17,067 bases of DNA from JANNXY01 sp039795755 (GCA_039795755.1 JBDKLF010000045.1:1-17067), one strand, 5' to 3'. Shown: positions 1 to 6,623, numbered from the stretch's first letter. Notes: generated by a model not told the origin, from the sequence alone. Made by a program: numbers and translations.

Positions 1-325
1 ATCTTTCCGACTGAGGAACGATTGGGCGACTTGGACCTTTTCTCTTCTTTGTAAGCTCATCTGAATCAACGCCCACAATAAGGAGATCTCCAAGTGACCG
101 GGCATTCTCGAGATACAACGCATGCCCTTCGTGAATAAGATCATACACACCCTGTGTGAGCACAATTCGATATCCCATCTGTCTGAAATGATCAACAACA
201 GCCTTGAGCTCGTTCATATCAGGAATGAAACGACTTAGATGGCTCGAACCATTGTTAAGTATTTCTTTTATTTTTGAAACATCCTTCTTTTTTGTTGCTA
301 TTTTAGCCTCAGATTTGCTTGCCAT
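1..325 (-). CDS. Nucleotidyltransferase (cytidylyltransferase-like), 3' end cut
   Basis: The first 108 codons are visible, starting at ATG 323-325; the rest lies beyond the window start. Residues 55-75 hold the hallmark of the HxGH nucleotidyltransferase superfamily: VLTQGVYDLIHEGH, with HEGH as the nucleotide-binding signature, then LGDLLIVGVDSDE and the basic loop KKRKGPSRPIVP. This matches enzymes such as the heptose-1-phosphate adenylyltransferase (HldE C-terminal domain) and glycerol-3-phosphate cytidylyltransferase, which transfer a nucleotide from ATP or CTP to a sugar or polyol phosphate. The substrate cannot be told from this part. About 50 residues precede the motif: a Lys-rich segment, then a helix. 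It is divergent from the Mur ligase gene across a 114-base gap. TATGAT at 340-335 is a possible -10. Confidence 0.8.
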   Translation of the reverse strand, partial: MASKSEAKIATKKKDVSKIKEILNNGSSHLSRFIPDMNELKAVVDHFRQMGYRIVLTQGVYDLIHEGHALYLENARSLGDLLIVGVDSDELTKKRKGPSRPIVPQSER

Positions 326-426
326 AGTAATTACATCATACACCTCTCATATGCCCCAGTAACGTTTGAAAAAAGTGATTTTTGTGTTCTAAATGATATT
401 AGACTTTTTTACCTTAAGAATCATAG

Positions 427-432
427 TAAAAT
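427..432 (+). promoter_or_regulatory. Candidate -10 box (TAAAAT) of murC, leaderless spacing
   Basis: TAAAAT ends 7 bases before the ATG at 440, the distance that places the transcription start on the ATG itself. No convincing -35 is visible at 16-18 bases and no Shine-Dalgarno sequence lies between. The spacing matches many other genes in this window. Confidence 0.45.
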
Positions 433-439
433 CCTTAGT

Positions 440-1735
440 ATGACTTATCTTAAAGATTCAAAACACATTTATTTCATCGGTATCGGTGGTATCGGCATCT
501 CTGCTATTGCACGAATGCTACTACTCGAAGGTAAACAAGTGACTGGATCAGACCAAGGTGAATCACCGGTAACTGAAGAACTTCGCAAAGCAGGTGCTAC
601 GGTATTCATTGGTCACAAAGCTGAACAAATTCCTACTGACACCGACCTCATCATCAGATCAAATGCAATCGGTGAAACCAATCCTGAATATCAACATGCA
701 CTTACTTCGGGCATTACGATGATCACCTATCCTGAGGCACTCGGTGAAATCTCTGAGAACAAATTCACCATTGCGATCGCGGGTACACATGGCAAGACCA
801 CCACTACCGCAATGATTGCTCGTATTGCAATCGATGCACAGCTTGATCCAAGTGTGATTGTGGGATCACTCTTCAAAGATTCAAAGACCAACTTCATTGC
901 CGGCAACAGTAAGTATCTCATTGTTGAAGCAGATGAATACAAGCGTTCATTCACTCACCTTTCCCCTGACATTATCGCAATCAACAATATTGGACTTGAT
1001 CATATTGATTATTACAAAGACCTCGAGGATGTGAAGAGCGCATTCAGAGAATTACTCGCAAAGGCTAAGCCCGGTGCTCGAGTTGTTGGCGACATGTCTG
1101 ATGAAATTGTTCGTGAAGTAGCAACCTCATCAGGACTCGAGACTATTGATACCAATAGTATTTCTTATTCATGTCTTCCGAACCTCCTCATTCCTGGTGC
1201 ACACAATAGACACAATGCACGCACTGCATATGGTGTAGCCACTGCACTTGATATAGAACCAGAAAAGATTTGTGCCAGTCTCGGAGCATTCGATGGTGTA
1301 TGGAGACGATTCGAGTACAAAGGAGTGAGTGCTACCGGTGCAATCATCTACGATGATTACGCTCATAACCCTGACAAGGTAAAAGCTGCATTACAAGGCG
1401 CATTCGAGGCATTTCCTAACAAGAAGATTGTGTTTGTCTTCCAGCCACATCTTTATTCACGCACCAAAGCATTCCTCGATGAATTCGCAGCCAATCTCGC
1501 CCCTGCTCATGAGATCGTACTCCTCCCTATTTATGCAGCTCGAGAGGCACTTGATACCAGTATTACCTCAGAAGACCTCAATAATAAAATACAAATATGC
1601 GGTAATCCTTTCACGCATTGTGTCGCAACCATAGATGAAGCGGTTGCTTATCTCAAGGATAAAGGAGAAGAATATGTCATCATGACCGTAGGTGCAGGTG
1701 ATGTGTACAAAGTAGGTGAAAAGTTAGTGATATAA
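440..1735 (+). CDS. murC: UDP-N-acetylmuramate--L-alanine ligase (MurC-type Mur ligase)
   Basis: This is a cytoplasmic ATP-dependent ligase that adds the first amino acid to UDP-MurNAc in peptidoglycan precursor synthesis. All three Mur ligase domains are visible in 431 residues: an N-terminal Rossmann motif FIGIGGIGISAIA (12-24), the ATP P-loop GTHGKTTTT (115-123), EADEY (163-167), GLDH (185-188), GAHNRHNA (253-260), GVWRRFE (286-292), and the C-terminal DDYAHNP (305-311) and FQPHLYSRT (334-342), with VGAGDVY near the end. The N-terminal glycine motif and the C-terminal QPHLYSRT separate MurC/Mpl from MurD, MurE and MurF. Length fits MurC (about 430-490). EADEYKRSF and DDYAHNP differ slightly from the usual EADESD and DDYxHHP, so an Mpl-like recycling ligase is a less likely alternative. 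The DHFR-family gene begins 7 bases after the stop. Confidence 0.87.
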   Translation: MTYLKDSKHIYFIGIGGIGISAIARMLLLEGKQVTGSDQGESPVTEELRKAGATVFIGHKAEQIPTDTDLIIRSNAIGETNPEYQHALTSGITMITYPEALGEISENKFTIAIAGTHGKTTTTAMIARIAIDAQLDPSVIVGSLFKDSKTNFIAGNSKYLIVEADEYKRSFTHLSPDIIAINNIGLDHIDYYKDLEDVKSAFRELLAKAKPGARVVGDMSDEIVREVATSSGLETIDTNSISYSCLPNLLIPGAHNRHNARTAYGVATALDIEPEKICASLGAFDGVWRRFEYKGVSATGAIIYDDYAHNPDKVKAALQGAFEAFPNKKIVFVFQPHLYSRTKAFLDEFAANLAPAHEIVLLPIYAAREALDTSITSEDLNNKIQICGNPFTHCVATIDEAVAYLKDKGEEYVIMTVGAGDVYKVGEKLVI

Positions 1736-1736
1736 T
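1731..1736 (+). promoter_or_regulatory. Extended -10 (TGaTATAAT) embedded in the murC stop codon
   Basis: TGATATAAT spans 1728-1736. The murC stop TAA (1733-1735) is inside the TATAAT box. Six bases (TACACC) separate the box from the ATG at 1743, which would give a leaderless transcript of the DHFR-family gene. Confidence 0.6.
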
Positions 1737-1742
1737 TACACC

Positions 1743-2258
1743 ATGATCAAATCATTTATTATTGCTGCAGTTACCGCGGATGGATTCATCGCAAAAGACA
1801 GCAACCACGCTGCGTATTGGACCAGCAAAGAAGACAAGGCTCGCTTCATCGAGATTACCAAGCGTGCGGGTGCAGTGGTTATGGGAAGCACTACTTACCA
1901 GACACTCAAGCGACCACTCGCTGAACGACTCAACATCATCTATTCAAGAAGTAAGACATTTGATGGTGCAGAGACGACACAAGCAGCTCCACGAGACCTT
2001 CTCAACCAACTCGCCGAGCGTGGTTATAAGGAAGTAGCAATTTGTGGTGGTTCGCATATCTACACTATGTTCCTCCAGGCTCACTGTGTCGATACTATCT
2101 ATCTCACGATCGAGCCGAAGCTCTTTGGTACCGGTATTTCCCTCTTCAACGAATCAATGAATTTCGATCTCATTCCCGTAAGTACCGAGACCACTCCCAC
2201 CGGAACCATTCTCATAGAATACAAAGTGCACTATCACGGAGGAAAGCTCACTGATTAA
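1743..2258 (+). CDS. Dihydrofolate reductase family protein (DHFR/RibD-C fold)
   Basis: This 171-residue protein belongs to the NADPH-dependent DHFR / RibD C-terminal family. The family pattern runs in order: SFIIAAVTADGFIAK (4-18), WTSKEDKARF (26-35), GAVVMGSTTYQTL (43-55, the usual VMGRxTxES region with Arg replaced by Ser), and EVAICGGSHIYTMFL (97-111, the conserved GG cofactor loop), followed by DTIYLTIEP. Length is typical for bacterial DHFR (about 160-180). It probably reduces dihydrofolate or a pteridine, and together with folD in this window it would supply one-carbon metabolism; RibD-like pyrimidine reductase activity cannot be excluded. It lies 7 bases after murC but has its own -10, so it can be transcribed alone. 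It ends convergently with the next gene. Confidence 0.8.
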   Translation: MIKSFIIAAVTADGFIAKDSNHAAYWTSKEDKARFIEITKRAGAVVMGSTTYQTLKRPLAERLNIIYSRSKTFDGAETTQAAPRDLLNQLAERGYKEVAICGGSHIYTMFLQAHCVDTIYLTIEPKLFGTGISLFNESMNFDLIPVSTETTPTGTILIEYKVHYHGGKLTD

Positions 2259-2260
2259 AT

Positions 2261-2280
2261 AAAAACCACTCTATTAGTGG
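2261..2280 (-). terminator. Intrinsic terminator of the small membrane-protein gene
   Basis: Read on the minus strand, CCACT-AATAG-AGTGG (2280-2266) is followed by TTTTT. The loop contains the stop codon TAA (2276-2274), so terminator and coding end overlap. It also separates this gene from the convergent DHFR-family gene, but the plus-strand copy has no T-run. Confidence 0.7.
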
Positions 2281-2612
2281 CGCTGCAGCATGTAAACCAC
2301 AATTGAGTAGATCACACCAATCATGACACCGAGCCCAACTCGTGTGCCTACAGAAAAGACAAAGTCCAGTCCATATTCATTTTCAGGCGATTCTGGATCC
2401 CTTGAATTCTGGTCAACATACCTGCAGACAGAGATAACCGTGAATATTAGGATCCCCCCATTCCCGATCATGTAAGGGTGTTGCACCCACAGATGAATAA
2501 TGGGCGTGAAGTCCACCATGGCCTCCATGAGACCTCCAACAACTCCAAGAATAATGAGGAGAAGTGCCGCAGTGAAAGACCACAGGGTATCGTTAAGCGA
2601 AGGAGCATTCAT
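2274..2612 (-). CDS. Small three-helix membrane protein of unknown function
   Basis: I do not recognise the family. The 112 residues contain three hydrophobic stretches: about 12-32 (AALLLIILGVVGGLMEAMV), about 50-63 (GNGGILIFTVISVC) and about 84-108 (VFSVGTRVGLGVMIGVIYSIVV). A polar segment rich in D, E, N and P (65-80) lies between helices 2 and 3. This start has the only Shine-Dalgarno-like sequence I found: AGGGGA five bases before the ATG, with TATAGT (2629-2624) upstream as a possible -10. It is transcribed after, but separately from, secE-nusG-rplK, since a strong terminator stands between them. Confidence 0.7.
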   Translation of the reverse strand: MNAPSLNDTLWSFTAALLLIILGVVGGLMEAMVDFTPIIHLWVQHPYMIGNGGILIFTVISVCRYVDQNSRDPESPENEYGLDFVFSVGTRVGLGVMIGVIYSIVVYMLQRH

Positions 2613-2654
2613 ATATTTCCCCTACTATATTCCTGAGATATGAGAAAGTAAAGC

Positions 2655-2691
2655 AACAAAAAACCACCCCGGCATGGGGTGGTTTTTTGTT
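2655..2691 (-). terminator. Strong intrinsic terminator after rplK
   Basis: Perfect 16-base inverted repeat (2655-2670 and 2676-2691, core CCACCCC/GGGGTGG) with a 5-base loop. The arms carry A6/T6, so it can act on either strand. It starts 9 bases after the rplK stop and closes the secE-nusG-rplK unit. Confidence 0.93.
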
Positions 2692-2699
2692 AATGAGAT

Positions 2700-3122
2700 T
2701 TAGATAACGTCTACTCCCATACTTCGGCACTGACCTTCGATGATGCGGATGGCACCTTCGAGATCCTTTGCGTTAAGGTCAGGCATTTTGATTTCTGCGA
2801 TAACCTTAACTTGAGCCTTAGTAATCTTTCCTACCTTCTTCTTTGGAACTTCACCTGAACCCTTCTCTACGCCGATAGCCTTGAGAATCAATGATGAAGC
2901 TGGAGGAGTCTTGAGTACGAAGTCATAAGTTCGATCTTCGTATACATTGATGATTACTGGGATAATGTCACCCATTTTGTCCTTAGTAGCATCGTTGTAC
3001 TTCTTACAGAATTCAGCGATGTTGATACCTGCTGGACCAAGCGCAGTACCTACTGGAGGCGCTGGATTCGCCTTTCCTGCTGGAATTGCGAGCTTGATTA
3101 CTTTTGTTACTTTCTTTGCCAT
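2700..3122 (-). CDS. rplK: Large ribosomal subunit protein L11
   Basis: L11 binds the GTPase-associated region of 23S rRNA and supports factor-dependent GTP hydrolysis. The 140 residues match the family's usual 141 or so, with the N-terminal KLAIPAGKANPAPPVGTALG, then GPAGINIAEFCKKYN (28-42), FVLKTPPAS (67-75) and the C-terminal RSMGVDVI. It is the last gene of secE-nusG-rplK: the nusG stop is 55 bases upstream, and that spacer holds a small hairpin. In most bacteria rplA (L1) follows rplK directly; here a strong terminator follows and no rplA is present in the window. The ATG has no Shine-Dalgarno sequence (CAATTAAC precedes it). Confidence 0.97.
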   Translation of the reverse strand: MAKKVTKVIKLAIPAGKANPAPPVGTALGPAGINIAEFCKKYNDATKDKMGDIIPVIINVYEDRTYDFVLKTPPASSLILKAIGVEKGSGEVPKKKVGKITKAQVKVIAEIKMPDLNAKDLEGAIRIIEGQCRSMGVDVI

Positions 3123-3142
3123 GTTAATTGTTGTTTTATTTT

Positions 3143-3158
3143 CTTACCTCGCGGTAAG
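3143..3158 (-). promoter_or_regulatory. Small hairpin in the nusG-rplK spacer
   Basis: Read on the minus strand, CTTACC-GCGA-GGTAAG forms a 6-base stem with a 4-base GCGA loop, about 20 bases before the rplK ATG. It has no T-run, so it is not a terminator. It could be an RNA-processing or translational-control element, but the sequence alone does not show which. Confidence 0.35.
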
Positions 3159-3177
3159 TGAAGCTTTTTAATATTAC

Positions 3178-3723
3178 TTAGATTTTGCGAATTTGCAAGA
3201 AGTCGAGTTCCACTGGAGTCTCTCGTCCGAACATTGATACAAATACCTTTACCTTGCCACGTTCTCGATCAATTTCGTTTACCTTACCTTCGAAGTCCTT
3301 GAATGGACCATCAACGATAATAACCGCATCATTCATTTCGAGATCAATGTTATGAGTTACATTGTCAGTACTCATTCGTCGGAAGAGTTCATCTACTTCT
3401 TTCTTATCAAGAGGCACTGGATACACACCAGACCCTACGAATCCTGTTACACGAGGAGTGTTTCGAACGACATACCATGAATCATCAGTTACTACCATGT
3501 CTACGAGTACATATCCTGGATAGATCTTTTCTTCTTCTTCAACACGCTTACCACTTTTTACTTTGATCTTTTTTTCCTTTGGAACAATAACGTTGAAGAT
3601 TCGATCTTCCATTCCCAATGACTCAATTCGCTGCTTCAAGTTACGAGATACTGCATCTTCGTACCCTGCATAGGTGTGAACGGCATACCATGCTCGTTCG
3701 TTGATTTGCTGCTTTTGTGACAT
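3178..3723 (-). CDS. nusG: Transcription termination/antitermination factor NusG
   Basis: NusG binds RNA polymerase through its NGN domain and couples it to ribosomes or Rho through its KOW domain. The 181 residues fit bacterial NusG (about 175-185). NGN covers about 10-118, with AWYAVHTYAGYEDAVSRNL at its start, YPGYVLVDM (68-76) and NTPRVTGFVG (88-97). The KOW domain starts near 127: DAVIIVDGPFKDFEGKV (132-148), then KVKVFVSMFGRETPVELDF. The gene follows secE with 8 bases between the secE stop and this ATG (CATCACC directly before the ATG, no Shine-Dalgarno sequence). A CATAAT overlapping the secE stop sits 7 bases before the ATG and could act as an internal -10. Confidence 0.97.
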   Translation of the reverse strand: MSQKQQINERAWYAVHTYAGYEDAVSRNLKQRIESLGMEDRIFNVIVPKEKKIKVKSGKRVEEEEKIYPGYVLVDMVVTDDSWYVVRNTPRVTGFVGSGVYPVPLDKKEVDELFRRMSTDNVTHNIDLEMNDAVIIVDGPFKDFEGKVNEIDRERGKVKVFVSMFGRETPVELDFLQIRKI

Positions 3724-3731
3724 GGTGATGA

Positions 3732-3911
3732 TTATGAGTTAATAACGAGAGCTTCAATAATTCGCTTGAAAATACCATCGAACAATCCAAGGAATAATGA
3801 CACCGCGAGTGATACAAGTACCACGAGCACAGTGAACATAATTGTCTGTCGCTTGGTTGGCCAACTTACATGCTTCAATTCTGCTTTGGTTTCTTTTATA
3901 TAATTAAACAT
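3732..3911 (-). CDS. secE: Preprotein translocase subunit SecE
   Basis: SecE is the small essential clamp subunit of the SecYEG translocon. From the ATG at 3911 it is 59 residues, the single-helix form usual in most bacteria: amphipathic FNYIKETKAELKHVSWPTK (2-20, the conserved E-L-xx-V-x-W-P signature), then one transmembrane helix (about 25-50). An in-frame ATG 7 codons upstream (3932) is unlikely: it would lie inside the AT-rich promoter-like stretch, and family members begin close to the FNYIKE motif. It heads secE-nusG-rplK. TAATAT at 3924-3919 sits 7 bases before the ATG, and a stronger promoter lies about 60 bases upstream. Confidence 0.95.
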   Translation of the reverse strand: MFNYIKETKAELKHVSWPTKRQTIMFTVLVVLVSLAVSLFLGLFDGIFKRIIEALVINS

Positions 3912-3939
3912 GGTGTGTATATTATTCGGCATTTTTAAA

Positions 3940-3953
3940 AGCCCTCTCGGGCT
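3940..3953 (-). promoter_or_regulatory. Leader hairpin upstream of secE
   Basis: On the minus strand, AGCCC-GAGA-GGGCT is followed by TTTAAAAAT, between the strong promoter (3996-3967) and the secE ATG. It resembles a weak intrinsic terminator placed in the 5' leader and could be an attenuator of secE-nusG-rplK. The stem is only five G/C-rich pairs with a GAGA tetraloop. Confidence 0.45.
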
Positions 3954-3966
3954 CTTTAACTTCCAT

Positions 3967-3996
3967 ATTATATATCTATAATGACCCCCTTGTCAA
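3967..3996 (-). promoter_or_regulatory. Strong sigma70-type promoter for secE-nusG-rplK
   Basis: Perfect TTGACA (3996-3991), an 18-base spacer, and perfect TATAAT (3972-3967). The predicted transcription start near 3960 leaves a leader of about 50 bases before secE. The -35 begins only 4 bases after the T-run of the upstream terminator, so the two signals abut. This is the best consensus promoter in the window. Confidence 0.8.
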
Positions 3997-4033
3997 TATA
4001 AAAATCCCACCTCCCTTTCGGGTATGGTGGGAT
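3997..4033 (-). terminator. Intrinsic terminator of the SIMPL-domain gene
   Basis: On the minus strand, ATCCCACC (4033-4026) pairs with GGTGGGAT (4011-4004), with an inner CCC-GAAA-GGG hairpin, followed by TTTTTATATT. It starts 13 bases after the stop of the SIMPL gene. Confidence 0.88.
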
Positions 4034-4046
4034 CTTACAAGAGTGT

Positions 4047-4835
4047 TTAGTCTCTGATTTCGAATGAAATATTGACCTTGGCAGTGATCTTTTGCTCACC
4101 AGATTCAATCTGTGGAGCCACAGCTTCCTTTGCCATCATGTCTCCTCCACCATAGTAGTCATATGAATCATACATTGGGTATGAAGGATAATCTTCTACT
4201 TCGTAGTAAGAAACAATGTCTCCAAGGTGTACTCCGAGCTTCTTTGCAAGTACTCGAGCTTGTTCCTTAGCGTCTTCGATAGCGAGGTCTCGAGCTTCAC
4301 GCTTGAGTGCATCAACATCGTCAACAGTGAAATCAAGTCCACTTACATATGACACTCCCCATGTTCCTACCTGTGAAAGAATTTCACCAGCAGTATCTGT
4401 CTTTCGAACCTTAACCGCTACAGAAATGTTCACTTCGTAGCCATTAAGTGTCTGCTTACCAGTTGTTGGGTTGTATTCATACTTTGGATAAATATTGTAT
4501 GAAGAAGTCTTGATATCCTTTGCATCAATGTTCTTACCCTTGAGGTAATCAATGATTGCATTGTTCTTCTTTGTTGCCTTGTCCTGAGCTTCAGCAACAT
4601 CCTTACCCTCTTCAACAACTGAATAACTGAATGATGCAATATTTGGAACCGCCATTACTTCACCCTTACCATCAACAGGAAGTGAAGTTGGATAAATTGG
4701 TGACTTACCAATCTGCCCAATATTCATGATTCCTGCAACAATCAATACAACGAGATAGACCGCGAGTACAATTCCTGCAAGTGCAAGAGAAGCATCTCGT
4801 TCTCCACCTCGAATCTTCTGCCAAAATGAATTCAT
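4047..4835 (-). CDS. SIMPL-domain (DUF541) membrane-anchored protein
   Basis: This 262-residue protein has a short cytoplasmic N-terminus, one transmembrane helix at about 16-38 (ALAGIVLAVYLVVLIVAGI) and an extracytoplasmic SIMPL domain. SIMPL features are VPNIASFSYSVVEEGKDVAEAQDKA (63-87, the usual P-D-x-A-x-x-x-x-x-V region), a long helix ending in YLKGKNIDAKDIKTSSYNIYP (93-113), LNGYEVNISVAVKV, and DALKREARDLAIEDAKEQARVLAKKLGV (174-201). The tail has a Tyr-rich loop (YPSYPMYDSYDYYGGG) that is typical of the family. The molecular role of SIMPL proteins is not well defined; bacterial members are linked to the cell envelope. The gene follows folD by 38 bases and ends at its own terminator. 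Confidence 0.9.
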   Translation of the reverse strand: MNSFWQKIRGGERDASLALAGIVLAVYLVVLIVAGIMNIGQIGKSPIYPTSLPVDGKGEVMAVPNIASFSYSVVEEGKDVAEAQDKATKKNNAIIDYLKGKNIDAKDIKTSSYNIYPKYEYNPTTGKQTLNGYEVNISVAVKVRKTDTAGEILSQVGTWGVSYVSGLDFTVDDVDALKREARDLAIEDAKEQARVLAKKLGVHLGDIVSYYEVEDYPSYPMYDSYDYYGGGDMMAKEAVAPQIESGEQKITAKVNISFEIRD

Positions 4836-4865
4836 ATTTTTATTACTAACTTATAATGTTCCTTT

Positions 4866-4894
4866 ATTATACCCTACTGTGTCTTGATACAAAA
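4866..4894 (-). promoter_or_regulatory. Candidate promoter of the SIMPL gene at the folD 3' end
   Basis: TTGTAT (4894-4889), a 17-base spacer, and TATAAT (4871-4866). The -35 is inside the last codons of folD, and the -10 begins 3 bases after the folD stop. It leaves a leader of roughly 24 bases before the ATG at 4835. Confidence 0.5.
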
Positions 4895-5710
4895 TTGAAA
4901 AGCGTCGAAGAGGTTTTCAAATAATGACGCGACCGTGAGCGGTCCTACCCCACCAGGAACAGGAGAAATAGCCGCTACAATCAGGGAAACAGCTTTGAAA
5001 TCTACATCCCCTACAGTATATGACACCGTATCCCCCTCTTTTGTTACAGGATTAATACCCACATCAACAATCACCTGTCCTTCTCGTACATACGCAGGAG
5101 TGATGAGATGAGGCGATCCAGCCGCAGCCACAATAATATCGGCTTGTTGTGTAATAGCGGGAATATCAGGTGTTTCCTTGTGACACACCGTTACCTGTGC
5201 ACCAGCACGCTCGAGACACTGTGCCGTAGGCGCTCCCACAAGCTTGGACCGGCCAATTACTACCGCGCGCTTCCCTTGTAACTCGATGTTATAGGCTTGT
5301 AACAATGACATTACCCCACGTGCGGTTGCGGGTACATACGGAGAATCATTACCTGAGATACCATCAACATCTTTATGAGCAACAATCATTGAGAGTAAAT
5401 GTTCTTTGTCCAAATGCTCGGGAATTGGGAGCTGCATGATAATACCGTGCACACTCTGATCATTACTCAATTGTTGTAACAACTGTTCTGCTTCAGCCTG
5501 TGTTGTTGAAGAAGCAATACGAACATGTCTCACTTCTGCGCCTACCGCCTCACCAAAGAGCTTCTTATTTCTGATATAAATATCTGAACGAGTATCCTCC
5601 CCAATCTGAACAATTGCGAGACATGGAGCAATAGCAAAAGTAGTACTCAGATCCTTGAGTCGCTGTTTGATTCCTTCTGCCACCTTTTTGCCATCAAGGA
5701 GTTGTGCCAT
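4874..5710 (-). CDS. folD: Bifunctional methylene-THF dehydrogenase / methenyl-THF cyclohydrolase
   Basis: FolD interconverts 5,10-methylene-, 5,10-methenyl- and 10-formyl-tetrahydrofolate using NADP. The 278 residues fit the family (about 280-300). Visible motifs are YIRNKK (45-50, with the catalytic Lys at 49), IIMQLPIP (90-97), HKDVDGIS (112-119), the Rossmann cofactor motif VIGRSKLVGAPTA (151-163), and SPVPGGVGPLT (249-259). One oddity: the usual PCTPxGxxxLL segment reads PATARGVMSLL (127-137), losing the Cys and the second Pro. The start at 5710 has no Shine-Dalgarno sequence; TATAAC at 5736-5731 is a possible -10. The gene is divergent from a small helical protein and is followed by the SIMPL gene. 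Confidence 0.95.
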   Translation of the reverse strand: MAQLLDGKKVAEGIKQRLKDLSTTFAIAPCLAIVQIGEDTRSDIYIRNKKLFGEAVGAEVRHVRIASSTTQAEAEQLLQQLSNDQSVHGIIMQLPIPEHLDKEHLLSMIVAHKDVDGISGNDSPYVPATARGVMSLLQAYNIELQGKRAVVIGRSKLVGAPTAQCLERAGAQVTVCHKETPDIPAITQQADIIVAAAGSPHLITPAYVREGQVIVDVGINPVTKEGDTVSYTVGDVDFKAVSLIVAAISPVPGGVGPLTVASLFENLFDAFQFCIKTQ

Positions 5711-5739
5711 AAGGCTAAGACTAGCAGAAAGTTATACTT

Positions 5740-5768
5740 GTGACAAAGACCATAAGAGAGGTTATAAT
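5740..5768 (+). promoter_or_regulatory. Near-consensus promoter, leaderless, for the small protein at 5776
   Basis: GTGACA (5740-5745, one mismatch to TTGACA), a 17-base spacer, and perfect TATAAT (5763-5768). The box ends 7 bases before the ATG at 5776, so the transcript should start at or within a base of the start codon. This is the clearest leaderless case with both promoter elements visible. Confidence 0.8.
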
Positions 5769-5775
5769 CAGCAAT

Positions 5776-6072
5776 ATGAAATTCAACATGGAAGGACCTC
5801 AGGAGCATAACGCAGCACAAGAAGAGAATGTCGCTGCTACCACATTCCAAAGCATTGCTGGCGAAGCATATGCGCAGCTGCTTGAGTTGCAAGAAAAGCT
5901 CACCTACGACAAAAGCCTTACTGACGAGCAAGCTGAAGAAATTCGACTAAAGATAAAAAATCTTGCTGCTACTATTGAAGGTGCTAACCAGCAAGCACTG
6001 TCGAACATGAAACCATTTGATAAAAATGACAATGTGGTAGATATCAATGATGATATCGATATGGCTGCCTAG
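5776..6072 (+). CDS. Small acidic helical protein of unknown function
   Basis: I do not recognise the family. From the ATG at 5776 the protein has 98 residues and no signal peptide or membrane segment. It is mostly predicted helix: SIAGEAYAQLLELQEKLTYDK (about 27-47), then LTDEQAEEIRLKIKNLAATIEGANQQALSN, ending in a D/N-rich acidic tail (DKNDNVVDINDDIDMAA). An in-frame ATG at 5740 also exists, but it lies inside the -35 box; the near-consensus promoter and its spacing to 5776 decide the start. The stop TAG shares the bases CTAG with the stop of the convergent membrane-protein gene. The charge and helix pattern suggest a small cytoplasmic binding or assembly protein, which is inference only. 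Confidence 0.75.
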   Translation: MKFNMEGPQEHNAAQEENVAATTFQSIAGEAYAQLLELQEKLTYDKSLTDEQAEEIRLKIKNLAATIEGANQQALSNMKPFDKNDNVVDINDDIDMAA

Positions 6073-6611
6073 TGTCGAATAGCGATTTCCCCCACCGCAA
6101 GTACCAAGAGCACTCCAATAAAGTTCATGACAAACGATACCGGAATAAGATATCGTGTCTTCATCTTTGCTGCACCCATGAGCATGATTCCCAATTCATC
6201 AGGAAGTGGTGACGCAATAATGAACGCACCAATCATCGGAAGTACCCATCGTGCATAACGAGAATGCATTTGGTCGAGGTGATAATGCTCAATCTTGTTC
6301 TTGAGTAATGCTGCAATATCTGCTGAGATGCGATCCTTCACAAAGTAAAAAAGTAACATATCCCCTATCAATGCTCCAAGTGCACCAAAGAACGCAATCT
6401 CAAGCGGAGCTCCTCGAGTCCCTAATTCAGCAAGCACAATTGATGCAGGTGAAATCGTAAGCAGTGAAGTGAAGAATATTCCCGCAACAAAACTCGCTAC
6501 AAGCGGTGATTCAAATACCGTAAGTATTGAATCAACAAATCCTACATGCACCATAAGTATGGCTACTAGGATACTGATGACGACGATACAAATGTCTTTG
6601 AAAATATGCAT
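6069..6611 (-). CDS. Polytopic membrane protein, VTT/DedA-like (tentative)
   Basis: A 180-residue protein with about five hydrophobic segments (7-29, 37-60, 77-97, 121-140, 152-174). The middle holds GALGALIGDMLLFYFVKDR (84-102) and then a loop and GAFIIASPLPDELGIMLMGAAKM (about 127-149). A small-residue GD-containing helix followed by a P-rich re-entrant segment resembles VTT/DedA-type proteins, proposed lipid scramblases or transporters, but the protein is shorter than typical DedA (about 200-220), so the assignment is tentative. Start: TAAAAT at 6623-6618 lies 6 bases before the ATG, consistent with leaderless initiation. It lies 40 bases downstream of rlmH and overlaps the convergent small gene by 4 bases at the stops. 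Confidence 0.75.
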   Translation of the reverse strand: MHIFKDICIVVISILVAILMVHVGFVDSILTVFESPLVASFVAGIFFTSLLTISPASIVLAELGTRGAPLEIAFFGALGALIGDMLLFYFVKDRISADIAALLKNKIEHYHLDQMHSRYARWVLPMIGAFIIASPLPDELGIMLMGAAKMKTRYLIPVSFVMNFIGVLLVLAVGEIAIRH

Positions 6612-6617
6612 AGTGGT

Positions 6618-6623
6618 ATTTTA
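6618..6623 (-). promoter_or_regulatory. Candidate -10 (TAAAAT) of the VTT-like gene
   Basis: TAAAAT followed by ACCACT and the ATG at 6611: 6-base gap, no Shine-Dalgarno sequence, no clear -35. Confidence 0.45.
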
